From NCBI RefSeq assembly GCF_041381155.1, contig NC_091138.1:19655255-19719254 (forward strand): a stretch of 64,000 nucleotides of DNA, read 5' to 3'. The translations under genes and the position numbers were made by a program. Position 1 is the first letter of the stretch. The number at the start of each line of letters is the position of its first letter. The notes under the pieces were generated by a model. It was not told the origin of the DNA, ran no database searches, and saw only the letters and a program-made list of their open reading frames with translations. The stretch comes from Argopecten irradians (taxonomy: Eukaryota > Mollusca > Bivalvia > Pectinida > Pectinidae). Shown here one piece after another: positions 1 to 12,720 of this stretch.

Positions 1-542
1 TGAATATGGCTAATGGTGTCGGTTTGTTGTTCACACATCGTCGCGTTTGACACCAACATGAATGTCGTGTGTTGTATAACTTGTTCTGTATTTGCATATT
101 AGTGTTTTCTGGCCTTGTGATGCCATAAGTTTGCGAGCATATATATATACCGGCATACTTTTCAGAGAAAACGACATGCATTTCTCTAACAAACATGTAA
201 GGATTTGACAGCTAATAAGTCTCGACAATGGCTGATAACATACAAAAGAAGATATGACTATGACGATAAACTCTTCAAACTTTAAACATTGTTTTACTAA
301 CACAAATAGAATATATTTAAAACCATGCGAATTGGCCGTGTTTTGAAATTTCATGTATTGACGTAGTCGGTATGTCATCCAATCAGATGTATATCATCTT
401 GAATAACAAGTCTACCTAACGATACATCAGAGATATTTTCTAAGTATTCAAAGTCATTTACATAATGAATCGGTGATACACAGGACATGATTTCACCACC
501 ACACAGCAGTCCGATACTGATGGCTGACAAGAACTGTGTGAA
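1..542. other. Upstream non-coding stretch
   Basis: AT-rich sequence before the temptin-like gene. I see no convincing exon; open frames here are short, lack family resemblance and lack splice context. Any promoter of the downstream gene must lie here, but I see no clear TATA box at a fixed distance. Confidence 0.5.
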
Positions 543-3500
543 ATGACTAAACTGTATTCACTAATAACCATTGTATGTGTGGGTTTTGGTATTATCATGT
601 GTCACCCACAGTTTTATTCCCTTGTCCCTAACAGTATGAAGGTACCCTACACGTGCCCCGGAGCTGGGCCAAACGACACGTTTCCTAGGATTGGACATTG
701 GCCGAATCTTTTCGAGAGAAATCCATTTGGAAAGGTATGCTGTAAAACCCAATAATAGGCACTGGTAGTTGTTAGGGTTTTTTGTTTTTTTTATTTTTTT
801 TATTATTATTATTTTTTATTTTATTTGCTTCTTATTTACAAGATTTTTTTTCCTTTGTGGGGCATGTTAATTCAGCCAAACACAAAGTGTATCTTTGTAC
901 TTTCGGTTTTGGTGTCTATTCGTCCGTCTACAATCCATGCATTAATTCCTCTTCGTCAGTACAATTTGATCATGTATTTGCGTCTTGTACAAATGTACAT
1001 CCAAGTTAGCATAACATTGTCCTCAATCGTGTATGGTATAAAACATGTTTCGAATTTCCACTTTCTCATTAGCTAATACGTGACCACGCGGAGAATAATA
1101 TTTTCCGTATCAACACAAGATTAGATAATACATATATTGCGAGTATAACGTTACATGACGCGTTACGGGTCATTCACCTTCTTTTGTTGTTTTGTAGCAA
1201 ATCTAATAATGCAACCAATAATTTATAAATAAATATCATTTCGTACATTAATATATTATGTAAAATTTGATTCGGTAAATAGTGCGTTATACCAACCAAT
1301 TTTAAAATATGAACCTCGTACATTGTTGTTGGTTATTATTTAACTCTATCAGGTATTACACCATATTATCCTAATGTTTACTTGTTTATGTGTCCTGTGT
1401 TAACACCTACACACAGCACACATTACATTAATGTATTTTTCGTCATAGTGTATTTCATTATTTAGCTACCATTTATAATGCGATGTTATTTTGTTTTGTT
1501 TTAAATGTTAATGATGATCGATCTAGTTGATTCGTCATTTCCACCTAGTGTTTATACGTATCGCCTACGTGTTATACACGTTTGATATGTTATAAGGAAA
1601 TGTAAAATACAATGTTGAACAAGTGATAGAATAGGTATGATTATAGGCCTCTTGAGTCAAATTTGTATTGTTCATCCCAGATGCCAATTTTCACAGTCAT
1701 GTGACAATTTCTTTTAACAAACTTGGTCATAATGTTTCAAAACATTCTTGATACTGGGTATTATTGATGTAAATTCTTCAACCTATAATTTTAGGAATAG
1801 TACATCACAATCATCTAGTTTTAATCATTCAACTGAAGTCTGAGCTGCTTTATAGTCCAAATATCATTTTTATTTACTTCAGAGAATTTTCTAATGTGGG
1901 CCAATGTAGCCTATTTTCATTTTTTAAATCATGTTCAGGCTATGGTTTTAAAACATTTTTTTAACATTTTTCTAAAAGTATGCCATTGTAACCCAATTTC
2001 GCTAGATTCAACTTCAGCCAACCTTGTTCATTCCAGATGTCCATTTTTTAGTGCTCTGTCATTTAAAAAGTAGGTCACATCGTTTTCAGCATCATTTACA
2101 TTCACCAGACATGGTAAATGGAGTAAAGAATATCTAAAATTCAATTTATTTCTCAGGAATCATTTTCTGTGAATAAATTTGTTATGTACGTTAAGCTGAT
2201 GATTGCTTTTAGTTCCTTTAGCCAGCTTTAATATTTCAAAGTTTTTTTTTCTCGGAAACACATAGATAGCAGGAAACATACTGAAAATTCAATTTCTATC
2301 AACAGCCTACAGTAATCATAGATTCTCCTGAGAAACTCTCTTTTGGTGCCCTATCTTCAATCATTTGCATACAGAAATACACAACAATTCACATGTAATT
2401 AAAATCTACCACTTATCGGAAACTCTCAAGAATTCTCTCGCCTCTTGATCACCTCTTAACGCACATTGTCATTAAAAACCAATTTTGAATAATGTTCCAT
2501 TTTGAATCATCTTGTACAAGCAAAAATAATGTTATTTTCTGTAATTGCTGTAGTTGCCATCTTGTGTGCGTATACTTTTGTTACTTAAAAAATATGTTTT
2601 TAACTATTTTAAACATTTCAAACTAGTTTCGTCGCTACTCAGGTATTCAAAAGGGTTTTTAAGAGGGCAGTCTACTATGTTTTCGCTTGAAAATTACTAA
2701 TTATTACCTTTTAATTGAACGAATTACCAGATACGAAATGCATTAAAGTTAAAAAGTAAAATGATGCCATCTGCAGTCATTTTCAAAATTAGTTAATCTA
2801 CGAAATCTAAATTTTACATTTTGGGAGATTTATTCTTGCGTTTTAAAATTATTTCAAGACAAAAAACAACATTGATGAAATATTAGTTGATGCCCCGCAT
2901 TGTCAGATAAACCCATTAACCTTAATATTTTGTAATATTCAGTCTTTCTCACATAACTGGACGGAAATATGTGACCTTGACCCGGACAATGACAATAGAA
3001 CGAGCGGTGAGGAGCTTGGTGATCCCGGTTGTCAATGGATTCAGAATGACGTCAGTACACACAAATATATCATCGAAGCCGCAAGTAATCCAGGTTAGTC
3101 TTATTTTAATAACAGTTTTATGGAATATTTTCAATTTAACCTTTATGTAATACCTGTCGTAGAAGAATGTCTCAGCTCAATAATAGTGACATCTGCATTG
3201 TTGCCGTCATTATGATATCATTTGGATATATATTGATATTGAAAATAGATGTTCTCTTATATTTACAATTATTTAAATGTTCGTTATATTTCTAATGTTT
3301 CTCAGTGTACTCGTATGGATGGCGAGAACGGATTTTGGCAACACCAACTGTCTCCTTTTGTTATAACCATAGATGTACATAATCATAATAGTAAACGTCG
3401 ATTAGGGACTTTATTAATCAAAGCGATGTCCAAGAGACTGACATGTCATCGGACGATTTGGTGTCTGTTTCAGGTATACCCGAGGTCTTGATAGACGGAA

Positions 3501-3562
3501 AGTACGTCGTGATGGACGAATTCCGAGACAGAGCATGTCCAGTTGTGTTCTTTCTCTTCTAA
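543..3562 (+). CDS. Temptin-like secreted cysteine protein, three exons
   Basis: Coding exons 543-734, 2943-3093 and 3474-3562 join in phase (0, then 1) to give 143 aa. All introns are GT/AG. Residues 1-20 are a hydrophobic signal peptide and the mature chain probably begins HPQFYSLVPN. The temptin signature is clear: an (H/Y)PxF...xPNxxxVPYTC start, IGHW, ERNPFGK, then a WTEICDLDPDNDN...GEELGDPGC segment with an acidic DxDxD loop. Four cysteines remain in the mature chain (C38, C74, C94, C136). Counted from H21, the first is residue 18, and the middle pair is 20 apart, as I recall for Aplysia temptin, whose pattern is I-IV and II-III. Temptin is a water-borne attractant in Aplysia, and related proteins occur widely in molluscs. 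Here the role is unproven: an extracellular signal, mucus or matrix component is possible. The last exon is short and ends in a hydrophobic PVVFFLF tail. Confidence 0.85.
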
Positions 3563-3597
3563 ATGTACATAATCAATATTTCGTGTCCACTTGTGAT

Positions 3598-3603
3598 AAT
3601 AAA
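3598..3603 (+). terminator. Polyadenylation signal of the temptin-like gene
   Basis: An AATAAA hexamer lies 36 bp after the stop codon at 3560-3562, in the right orientation and distance for the 3' end of the temptin-like transcript. Confidence 0.6.
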
Positions 3604-4780
3604 ATTGCATTGGTGTGTAACACAACAACAACAAAAAACAATAAAAATGTTAATTTTATATAGAAAAGGAAATTTAAAAAAAACGGATGTTTATCGAATA
3701 GTTCTCATATTTGCGATAAACCATTTCGTCTGGTGCATTTAGAAAAATATTAGCTACTGTTGTAGCAGAAAAGATATCACCTTCTGACCGTCAAGCCTAA
3801 TGAACATTTGGATTTGTCCATGATGGATGCATATACATGTATATGAAAAATACGCTTCAAATACACACGCCAAGTATTTTCTATATAAACGATAAAAAGA
3901 CTATAAAAGATTTACTGCAAACACACTTCAATGGTCAAATTTTAGCGCAAATGTGAAAAAATGTAATTTATGATTTATTAGCGCGGACAGATATTAGCAT
4001 GATTCGGTGGTTTAAAAACGGAAATACCCTTTATAAAATTAAGCACTGAATATCAATTACGGTAAATGCTTCAAAGACACCGCAAAAAGCTCTAAAATAA
4101 AACTACCGCTAAAATAAGTATGTTTACAGTACCTAAATCGTTTTGGCATACATTGAAATAAACAGTTCATGTCATTTTATGGGATATACACTTTCTGTTT
4201 TATCTTAGACAAAGAAAACATTTCAATGACAAATGAAAAATCTCAAGTCCGGCCATATTGGATCCAAGTGGTATGGTGCGTTCCATTTGAGATACAGCAG
4301 ATTTGACTGGTATCAACCGGCAATTGGAATGTAAAGCTAGAAGGGAATTGCCCATTACTCACCTAACTATGCTGCAAAGGCATAGCTAACTAATTAACGT
4401 TTTGATAAGGAATTAATAGATAAACAAATATGGAAAAATATCAATTATATTTATTTAATCATTATTTATTTAAATGAATGAAATAAAATTATTGACTTCT
4501 ATTACAAGGCTACTCTTTCACTTGCACATAATTTTGTCATTCACTTGAATGTTCATAGTCAATCTTCAAACGCTTTAACAAAGCTTTTTTTCCCAGATAT
4601 TCTTAGAATAAATAAGGTAATATATGAAATAGAGGCTGTCACCTATCCAGTTATTAATTTCCTATGTTGCTAATTAATCTAGGTCTCATTTAATAACATG
4701 AAGCAGCATTGAACAGACGTTTATCTTATTTTTTATGTTGACAAAAAACCTTTTTACCAGACAATTTTTTTTTCAAAAGG
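3604..4780. other. Non-coding intergenic stretch
   Basis: AT-rich DNA between the temptin-like gene and a MITE. I see no exon, RNA gene or clear repeat. Confidence 0.5.
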
Positions 4781-5141
4781 TTAAAGATGCTCCATCGAGG
4801 ACAGAGCATAAATGATACCCATCATTTGGACAATAAGTGGTGTTTAATCGTGTATATATGTCTAATTAACACAAAATGTAATTAAAAATAATTTATTTTG
4901 TTTTCGGTGCATGCGCAATCAGAACTGCATTTCATATAGGACATAGTGCCACAGAATTTTTTCGGAATGCAATTAATTATTTTTGTTATTTTTATCTTAA
5001 GTAAAAATAAAAGCTCAAACTTTTCAATGGTGGTGATGGTGTAAAGTAAGTAACTTTTGTAACCAAAGAAAAATACTAAATCGTCTGCTCCTGTTCTTGA
5101 TAGTGAAAAAATACTGTTTGTCAGTGGTGGAGCATCTTTAA
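4781..5141 (+). mobile_element. TTAA-flanked MITE, copy 1
   Basis: About 360 bp, bounded by TTAAAGATGCTCC on the left and GGAGCATCTTTAA on the right. The terminal inverted repeat is AGATGCTCCACCGCYGAC, here with a few changes on the left. TTAA occurs at both ends, as expected for a piggyBac-type target duplication. It is the same family and orientation as the copies at 18572 and 39286, with conserved interior words such as ACACCATTACCACCATTG (seen in reverse). No coding capacity. Confidence 0.8.
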
Positions 5142-5760
5142 TAACCATAACAACCAAATAAATATTGAACAGCAACCCATATTAAGTAAGTTGCTATTGG
5201 AGTTATCTCCCTTCATCTGAAAGTGAAGGTAATGCTTTCACCATTGGCAGCAACAAAGCACTATCATTTGTTACCTCAGTTTTTTTCCTGGGTATTTTGG
5301 GAAATTGCCACCTGGTAAAAATTGGGAAATATTTTGTGATAAAAATAGGTAATGAAAAATTTAAACGGTGTTTATAGAAATTTTGGAAAAGGTAGAAATA
5401 GACAATTATGCTTCTCTAAGAATCAAGTGTAAGAAAAGATACTAAAATACGACGTTCATACGTGGGATTTCCGTATTTTTTTAGTTTCGTCGCACAAAAT
5501 AGGCGTCAACTCACTGATTTGGGAAATTTAGACAAAGATTTGGGAAAAAATAACAAGAAATACAATTGGGAATGGGGCCTTATTTCAGCCCCAAATATAT
5601 ATAGGCAGGAAAAACACTGTACCTGCAACTCTGTCATGAGCTTTACACAAAGATCTTCAAAACATCTTGGTGAACACTTCAAGAACAAATCTTAAATGCA
5701 TGCAGATGTGATATATCTCAAGAGATTTCCACTTGGGCTTCCATTTGATACTTTAATACA
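5142..5760. repeat. TTGGGAA-rich non-coding stretch
   Basis: Between copy 1 of the MITE and the end of ECSIT. The words TTGGGAA or TTGGGAAA recur several times (around 5300-5570), suggesting a decayed repeat, but I cannot delimit or name it. No exon seen. Confidence 0.3.
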
Positions 5761-8700
5761 CTAAACTGGCTGTCGAACATCTAACTGCCCTGTATGTGTC
5801 TTAATTTCAAACAGGACGGGGATATGTTCTAGTTGTGGGTTCGTCTTTTGTAGGTATCTTATCCATGTTAAAACCGAATCACGAGAGTTAGTTCCTGTGA
5901 TACAAGTTGCCATCACAGTGCCATCGTCCTGGGCATGTATACTGGCAGGTACCAGAATAGATTTGTCCTCCTCATTGTCTGTCATGTAAGGATTCAGTCT
6001 GGTCCAATCAACATCAGGATCTGTTCACACAGAAAAAACCATAACACTCTCAAAGTTTCATATAAAAAATCCAATGACATTGTCTCATTCAGAATGATCT
6101 TCTTGATGAGCATACTAAATCTTTTTTTTATTAATATCAATATAAATCTATTTGTCCTCCACTAATTTTCTTTTCTTTTATATCCTTATCAAAAATGTAT
6201 TCAAGAAATTGTTTACTTTGAATAAACTATAGTTTTTAATGTTTTTAATGTAGTAATCTAGAGCTTAAGCCAACAAAAAATATTATTTTAAGCATCCTAG
6301 GTACTTTATAGTTATGTTGAGTTTAAGCCAACAAGATTATTTTTAGCGTCCCAGGTACTTTATACACTGTAGGTAAGTCAGATACACTAAAACTTGTAAA
6401 AATTGTATAGTGTAAGTAAACAGCAGTTTTTGAAATAGCTTCTTTGCCTATTTAAGAGTTATTTAGTTTGTGACAGTGTGCCAAACTATAGTTACTTTCC
6501 ACACAAACATAATAAAATTGACATTATCAGTACATTATAGAAGGAGAAGATAATTCTGTAAATATGCAATTATGTAATATGCAGAATACCATCTACATTG
6601 TAGTATTTGTACTCCTTTAAAGGCTGGTATAATGAACCCATTCACCCCTGGAATTATAATGGAATGTTCCTGTTCTGGAACCAGAATGGTTCCATTGTGT
6701 CTTCAGAGGTGAATGAGTGAATAGCTTACTTTCAGATTTCTACTCACCCTCAAACTCTGACCCCTCCTTTACATCACCCGGTGATTCCTGAGGTGTGCCC
6801 TGGTTCGACTGTAACACAAAATAGAAGAGGTCCTTGTGACGAAGCCAGACTCTATAGCTTCCCTTCACCACCAAGGGCGTATCTGTTGGATGGGCTTTTA
6901 TAAGGTCTGACTGGTCCGGACTCTGAGCACTAGCAATGAATGTGTCCTCCAAGGGATTTTCCTCAACTTCCACGGTCTATATAGAAGAGGTTTAGTGTAA
7001 ATTTAGCAATTCAATTTTATATTCATATATAAATAATTGCAGTAATTCTAGTTTATATTCACATATAAATAATTGCAGTAAAGACATTTAATCACAACAG
7101 ATAATCTGTTGGAGAGAAATGCCTCTTTGTCAGACATTTAATCACAACAGATTATCTGTTGGAGAGAAATGCCTCTTTGTCAGACATTGAATCACAACAG
7201 ATTATCCATAAGAAACTAGTTTATAATTACTACTAAAGCTGACATATCCATATCAGTTGAAACTGAGCAATGCAGATCAATCAATCAGAAACCTCCATCT
7301 TCTAGCCATTTTAAATCCTAGCTCTTTTTCATGAGTACCATCCCTCAACTTTGATAATTGTCATCTATTTCTACATATATGTATCATCTTATAAGACTCA
7401 TCTTACCAGATTTAAAAGATAGTTGCACAGATTAAAAAAAGACCTTGCATGCAAACAAATACACATACTCCTAAAAATCTAGATTTTATTATCAAAATTT
7501 TCATGTAAGTGTAAGAGGAGTAGGAATGCCTACTTTTATGACATTTTTTGTACAGAAATATAAGGTTTTACAGTGAATATAAAAATTATATACTTCATTC
7601 AGTGAAAATATCAATTTTGATTTTTACCTCATTAATTTGTGTGCAAAAATGACGTATTTTTGTGTACAAATATGAAGTTATGCTCACAAAACTACGATGT
7701 AATAATCGCAAGGGTAAACAACTGTAAAATACTATGGCGGAATAACCTTAGACGGAACTGGTAGTGATGGTCTTCTGTAAATGGAAGCCAGAAAACAAAT
7801 GTAATAAATAAGATATTCCATGTTTCTTGATGAATACCAGTTATATTTCATCTCGTAAGGTGGAAACTTTGTTATTTTTCACTCATGCGAAAATGTTAAA
7901 GTTCCCACCTCACTCGATGAAATATAACTGGTATTTATCAACCAGAAACATCCTCCATTTCTTTGGCCTATTTATAGTTAACACATGTTACCTTCCACAC
8001 TGTGACCCTATTGTTGAGGTCAATGGCCATTCGACGAAGGGCAAGGATGGCTAGCTGTATAGGGTCCTCGGGTAGATGGAACGGTACAGGGTAAGGATTA
8101 GCATGACGGAACTTCGGCATCCAGTACATCATTCGCATGTATTTTCTGGAGACATAGCTTCCATGACCAAACCTTTCTTCTATCATTATTTCCATTTTGT
8201 CATCAGGAATCACACCTTCAAAGAAAATACAAGTTTAAGTAAGCTTTTTTAAGCTTTTATAAGATACAGAATGGCTTTCTGTTTTTGTGAAAATCTAAAA
8301 AAAAAAAAAATATTTTGTGATAGGAAAGAGAAGATTTCAGGTGCTTGATAAAGAATTATATGTAAGGAGAATTAAAAACTATTAAAAAATTTAAGTTGTT
8401 ATAGTGAGAGACTCACAGAACGACTGAAGGACCAGTAAATATTCTTGTCTTTGTGCCCAGTAAAAATATTGTTTATCAGAGAATATTTTGCTTTTACAGT
8501 TTATGGACTATATTAGCAGTATTAGGCTAGTCCTATACATAGTTCATTGTAGTCTCAAATGAATACCATTTAGATTTTCATACATGACATGATGTTGACA
8601 GAAAATAATTGAAAAAATATTGAGACTGATTGGGTAGCAGAGCATATATCTATCAAATATTTTTATGAGTCTTACCATTATTTTGCATTTTCTCCAGAAT

Positions 8701-9381
8701 GTCTATGGCACACTGCTGCTGCTTTGGAAAATGTCCCAGTTCCATCATCCATTTTGACTTGGGGAGATATTTATCTTTAGGAAATACTTCCAGCATAGCC
8801 TTGTAAACCTCTTTGTCTTTGTGAACTCCCCACTCTTTCATATTTTCCAGACCAGTCATCAAAAACTCTACCATGCCTCTTTGGTAAACCTTCTCTCTTT
8901 CTTCATATAATTTCAATGCTTTTAGAAAATTTTCTTTGTTTTTGCCAGATTCGCCTATTTCTTGAAATATGTAAGTTGATAACTGAAACATTTTTCTTTC
9001 TGTATCAGTTATTTTAGGTTTCTTAGGAAGTATTCTCATATCGACAGGATTTTTCCAAAGATCGGGCTGTTTTGCTGTTTTTTCCTCTTTAACAGTTGAA
9101 GACACTTCATCATTGGTTAGAATCTTCAGCTGACCTGAATTGTTCTTTGCAGTCAATTCTGAATCTGACAGTTTCCTCTGGTGGTCACTTTGTTCATTTT
9201 CTGTGTGTTTCTGCTCTACAGTCTCTGGCTGGGCCTCCTGATGTCTTTGCGACAGTTTTTCACCTGAAGCACATCCTGTTGACCCTGTTTGAAATTCTCG
9301 TTTTAGGAACTTATACCGTTTTAATATCATGTGAATCTGTGATTTGCTGAACCTCAAAGAGTTAGCACTGCGAGGAAACAT
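5761..9381 (-). CDS. ECSIT: ECSIT: mitochondrial complex I assembly / Toll-pathway adaptor
   Basis: Minus-strand exons 9381-8676, 8215-7992, 6976-6748 and 6020-5761 (stop 5763-5761) sum to 1419 nt, 472 aa, in phase with GT/AG introns. Human ECSIT is slightly shorter (431 aa). Residues 1-30 are basic and serine-rich, consistent with a mitochondrial presequence. About residues 45-110 are a low-complexity polar linker. The conserved core begins near residue 120. Diagnostic stretches are GVHKDKEVYKAMLEVFPKDK, HFPKQQQCAIDILEKMQNNG, PDDKMEIMIEERFG, YWMPKFRHANPYPVPFHLPE and LRRMAIDLNNRVTVW. In vertebrates ECSIT works in complex I assembly with NDUFAF1 and binds TRAF6 and the MAVS pathway; those roles are inferred here from family only. 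The region encoded by exon 3 is the most divergent part. The ATG at 9381 is the first in frame and gives the presequence. Confidence 0.92.
7016..7080. repeat. Two-copy tandem repeat, ~35-bp unit
   Basis: The word TATATAAATAATTGCAGTA and its close variant recur about 36 bp apart inside ECSIT intron 2. No coding meaning. Confidence 0.6.
7083..7206. repeat. Tandem repeat, 50-bp unit, about 2.5 copies
   Basis: Unit starts GACATTTAATCACAACAG at 7083, 7133 and 7183, an exact 50-bp period with only one or two mismatches; the third copy is partial. It lies in ECSIT intron 2, directly after the 35-bp tandem repeat. Confidence 0.85.
7827..7942. mobile_element. Palindromic foldback MITE, copy 1
   Basis: Near-perfect inverted repeat: TTGATGAATACCAGTTATAT on the left pairs with the sequence ending ATATAACTGGTATTTATCAA on the right, and the arms continue inward (GGTGGAAACTTTG / AAAGTTCCCACC) to a loop of a few bases. 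A related palindrome lies at 21087-21200. It sits in ECSIT intron 2, close to the exon 2 donor. Confidence 0.75.
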
Positions 9382-9638
9382 GGCTGACCTTTTCCCTGTC
9401 AGATGAAACTAAAAAAAAAAATTAAAGAAATTGCAACTAAAATATTTCTAGAATGTCATTCAAAAGGACTTGGTCAATCTAATTACAGTATGTATCAATA
9501 AACAATTGGTCATATTCACTTTATGACTTCATTAACTTAAAATGCACTTTTTTATGGCCTACCAGAAACTTATCCAATTTCAATGTGAATTTATCCGCCT
9601 AATTTAACTGAAATGATAAGCTTGAAAGCTTCCAGAAA
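9382..9638. other. ECSIT 5' flank
   Basis: Sequence upstream of the ECSIT start codon on its own strand. It includes a short A-run and AT-rich DNA. Promoter and 5' untranslated region must lie here or beyond, but no specific element stands out. Confidence 0.35.
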
Positions 9639-11420
9639 ATCTAATATTTGTTAAGAAACAGCTATGACATTGAAGTAGGCTTAATTTCAGTAAAATGGTT
9701 AGGGGGGCCTTAATTTTATAAACTGCTGTACTTTAGGTAAGTTATTTCGTATCAGGAGAATAAATACGGTAATTTGGTAAGTACGGTAGTGGAGCAAGTT
9801 CACGTGATCTGTTGCGCGGGAAATAGAGTGCCCGGATTCAGCCATTAAAGACTGATGTGACTTGATTCTCGTCTCCTCATCTTTTTAGGTAAGTAGAGTC
9901 AAGCCTTGATAATATTGTTGTAAAGTAGTAAATAAGGATTCCTATTTCCATTTGAGTGCTATTAGGATTGCGTATAGGTGATATTTTCATGTATTTTGTC
10001 ATTTATCGAGGCAATTGCACCAGCCGATCAGAAAGCACATGGTTTAGGGAAAGCATGGTCCAACTCGATATTGGATTGTAGTGTTGTTAAAACCTGTACA
10101 TATCTTTTCTGTATGACATGACATTATTTTTATGAATAATAATCAATATTACCATTGTTTTAAAATATATTGTGCAGTCTGATGGCTAATATTCAGAATA
10201 TCGAGTAAGGGTAACATTTGTACAGTTTGTACCGACTAGTTTTCATTGCGAGTTATTTCCCTTTACATGCTGTGTACATTGTTTACACAAAAGCATCTCA
10301 GTGTTTGTGTAGTTATTTACGGTTAGATTTATTATGTGATTAGCGTTGATAATTTGTGAGTATTGGATCTTTATTACATACACATGTGTGATAAGTATTG
10401 GTTACTATAAATAATAGTCATTATAAGCCAAGACTTGGGTTTTACCAATTTGCTGACTTGCAAGTATATGAGTTATGGTACTAAGTGTATAGTGAAAGGT
10501 TGAGTAAGTATAATTGTAATCATGATTTATTACATTGTCTGAATTCTTTGTGTATCATTTTAAGTATAATGGAATTCGGATTAAGCTTGGCGATAATACT
10601 GACATTATGCCACATTGTTATCTTGGTGTTGCAGTAGGAATTCCAATTATGAATGCATATGTTATAATTAGGATGCATGGTAATTCTAGAGTTTGTACAT
10701 TTTCATGTTTTGTATTTTACAATTTGTTCTGCAATTGTTGCGAATGATAATTTACATAATTTGATAAATATTCTGATTGTCAATTAGAATATTTAAGTAC
10801 TCGGTATGCTGTGATGCGTTGGCTAATTAGGTTGGTCACACATTGGTCACATGCCATGTGACTTGTCACCTTGTCACTTCCAGTCACTTGTATTGATTTG
10901 TCACATACTAGTTTGGTATTATACTTGAATGGAGGCAAATATGAGGTAAAGCGAGTGATATATGTTCAGTTGAGTGTTTTACTAGTCTAGTCACAGTTTG
11001 TCACATTTGTTATTTCTAGTCACATTTTAGTCACATTGTTGTCACAAATATCGGTTTAGGTTTATATAGAGTGTGAGGCATCAGGGTAAATGTAATACCT
11101 ATGTGTGTGAATGTAACACCGAGTTGTCACATGTCACACTTAGTCACATTTGACCTATTTGTACTTACTATCTTGATAAGACTGTTGTTATGACTCTGCA
11201 CAGTAATGTCTAATGGTCTGCTATAGTTATTAGACTGCAAATCATTATTATTATTGTGATTGAATTACAAATATGTTGTAATTTTGGCAAGAGAGTGCCC
11301 GGATTCAGCCATTAAAGACTGATGTGACTTGATTCTCGTCTCCTCATCTTTTTAGATTCACCGCATGCACAGATCTAATATTTGTTAAGAAACAGCTATG
11401 ACATTGAAGTAGGCTTAATT
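9639..11420. mobile_element. Insertion flanked by 48-bp identical direct repeats, unclassified
   Basis: An identical 48-bp word (starting ATCTAATATTTGTTAAGAAA) occurs at 9639-9686 and 11373-11420. Inside it, a second identical 64-bp word (starting AGAGTGCCCGGATTCAGCC, ending CATCTTTTTAG) occurs at 9825-9888 and 11292-11355. The order is A-B-B-A, all direct. The 48-bp pair looks like a very long target duplication around a 1686-bp insert, and the 64-bp pair like short terminal direct repeats. The first B is followed by GTAAGT, a perfect splice donor; the second is followed by ATTCACC. There is no long open frame inside. It may be a non-autonomous retroelement with terminal direct repeats, or a local duplication; I do not assign a family. 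Confidence 0.55.
10838..11155. repeat. Dense cluster of GTCAC motifs
   Basis: GTCAC, usually as TTGTCAC, TAGTCACA or GTCACATTT, recurs about fifteen times in roughly 320 bp, nearly always in the same orientation, in otherwise AT-rich DNA inside the 9639-11420 insertion. This is not a regular tandem array: spacing is irregular. It could be a decayed minisatellite or a field of protein-binding sites. Confidence 0.6.
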
Positions 11421-12720
11421 ACCTTATACAATGCATATTATATAGACTACTGTACATTTGTGTAACGTTAGGTGTTTTCTAGTGGTATACTCACTCAGAT
11501 ACTAGGGACATGTTAGAAAATACACAGTATAAACATATAAACAGTTTTAAAAAGACTTTATCTACTTTCATTTCACAGAATCCTGATGAAGGGTAACTAA
11601 ATGATCACTCAAACGCTGGACTGTTACTCAAATGGAGCACTCTTCCTCATAAGCGGGAGTGTGCTCAACCTGACATGTAACGTTACTGTGTATAATGCCC
11701 CTGTATCCTGTATATGCAACATAGTAACTTACAGGACAATACAGGTGTATTTTCTGTTGTTTTTAATTTGCATCTTCAACGTTATCTGCTTACATACTTA
11801 CTAAAACACATATCCTTTACCTTGAAAACAAATATTATGCAAGCACGGATGTCCTAAAGGCGTGAAGATGAAAGCACGTGGACGAAGGTCAGTGTTTGCT
11901 TGCTGTCATTTTCACCGGTGACATATTTTTTCCTCCACGCAGAAGATTCTTTTACAGGGGAGACTACTTCGCACATCCAACATGCAAACAATTATTATAC
12001 AAGTTTATCAATAGCAGTGTAATGTTTCGTTATATATATATTAAGTGTCATTCGTTAAAATCAATTTGATTGATTATAATTCCACTTTATTTATTTATTT
12101 AAATTTCATGTACTGTAGACTGTACATGTAAATGTACGTACATGTATGTATACGTACATCTGTACATTTGTAGGCCTAACTTATACATGTACATGTAACA
12201 ATAGTTTAATCGACAATATGATGTATGCAAATGTAACGACAGTAATAGTAACCCCTGGAGTATCGAGAATGTACACAGCCATGAGTAAATCTAGAGTAAA
12301 TTAGTAGATTTTTGCCACGCTAAAGTAAATTAGTAGATTTTTGCCACGAGCATCCAAACAACTTCTTCGACTGTTGCTTCATATACGTGTACTTGTAAAC
12401 ATGCATTATATAGACCGTAACTAGAGAGAGAATACCGTCAGCAAACCATGATAAATACAAAAATTACACATGTACAGTTTTGTATATGTATACATATTTT
12501 CATCGTGTCTAGACGGCTCTTTAGAATTTACATGTATATTTAAAATAAATATTATAATTTATGACATCGTTTTTATACCAAGTATAACATTTGATGTTTA
12601 GTCAAAGAACCTACCAGATTTCGCAATGCGTTGATCAAATCACTTACATTGTATCTCAAACGGCATATGGAGAGATGAGTATAAGAGTGAACACCAAAAC
12701 ATCCATTTTTGAACTAGAGA
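11421..12720. other. Non-coding stretch with small simple repeats
   Basis: No exon supported. It holds a TGTACATG/TACGTACATG-rich patch at 12105-12215, a single MITE-like end (CCCCTGGAGTATCGAGA) near 12252, and a perfect 29-bp tandem duplication at about 12296-12353 containing TTAGTAGATTTTTGCCACG. Confidence 0.45.

Noticed and set aside
31-378. 115-residue open frame on the minus strand at the left edge
   Set aside because: Low-complexity, no family resemblance, no splice or promoter context; expected by chance in this DNA.
782-1076. Open frames just after temptin exon 1
   Set aside because: They lie inside intron 1, begin with a T-run translation (FFFLFFLLLLFF) and have no protein-like features.
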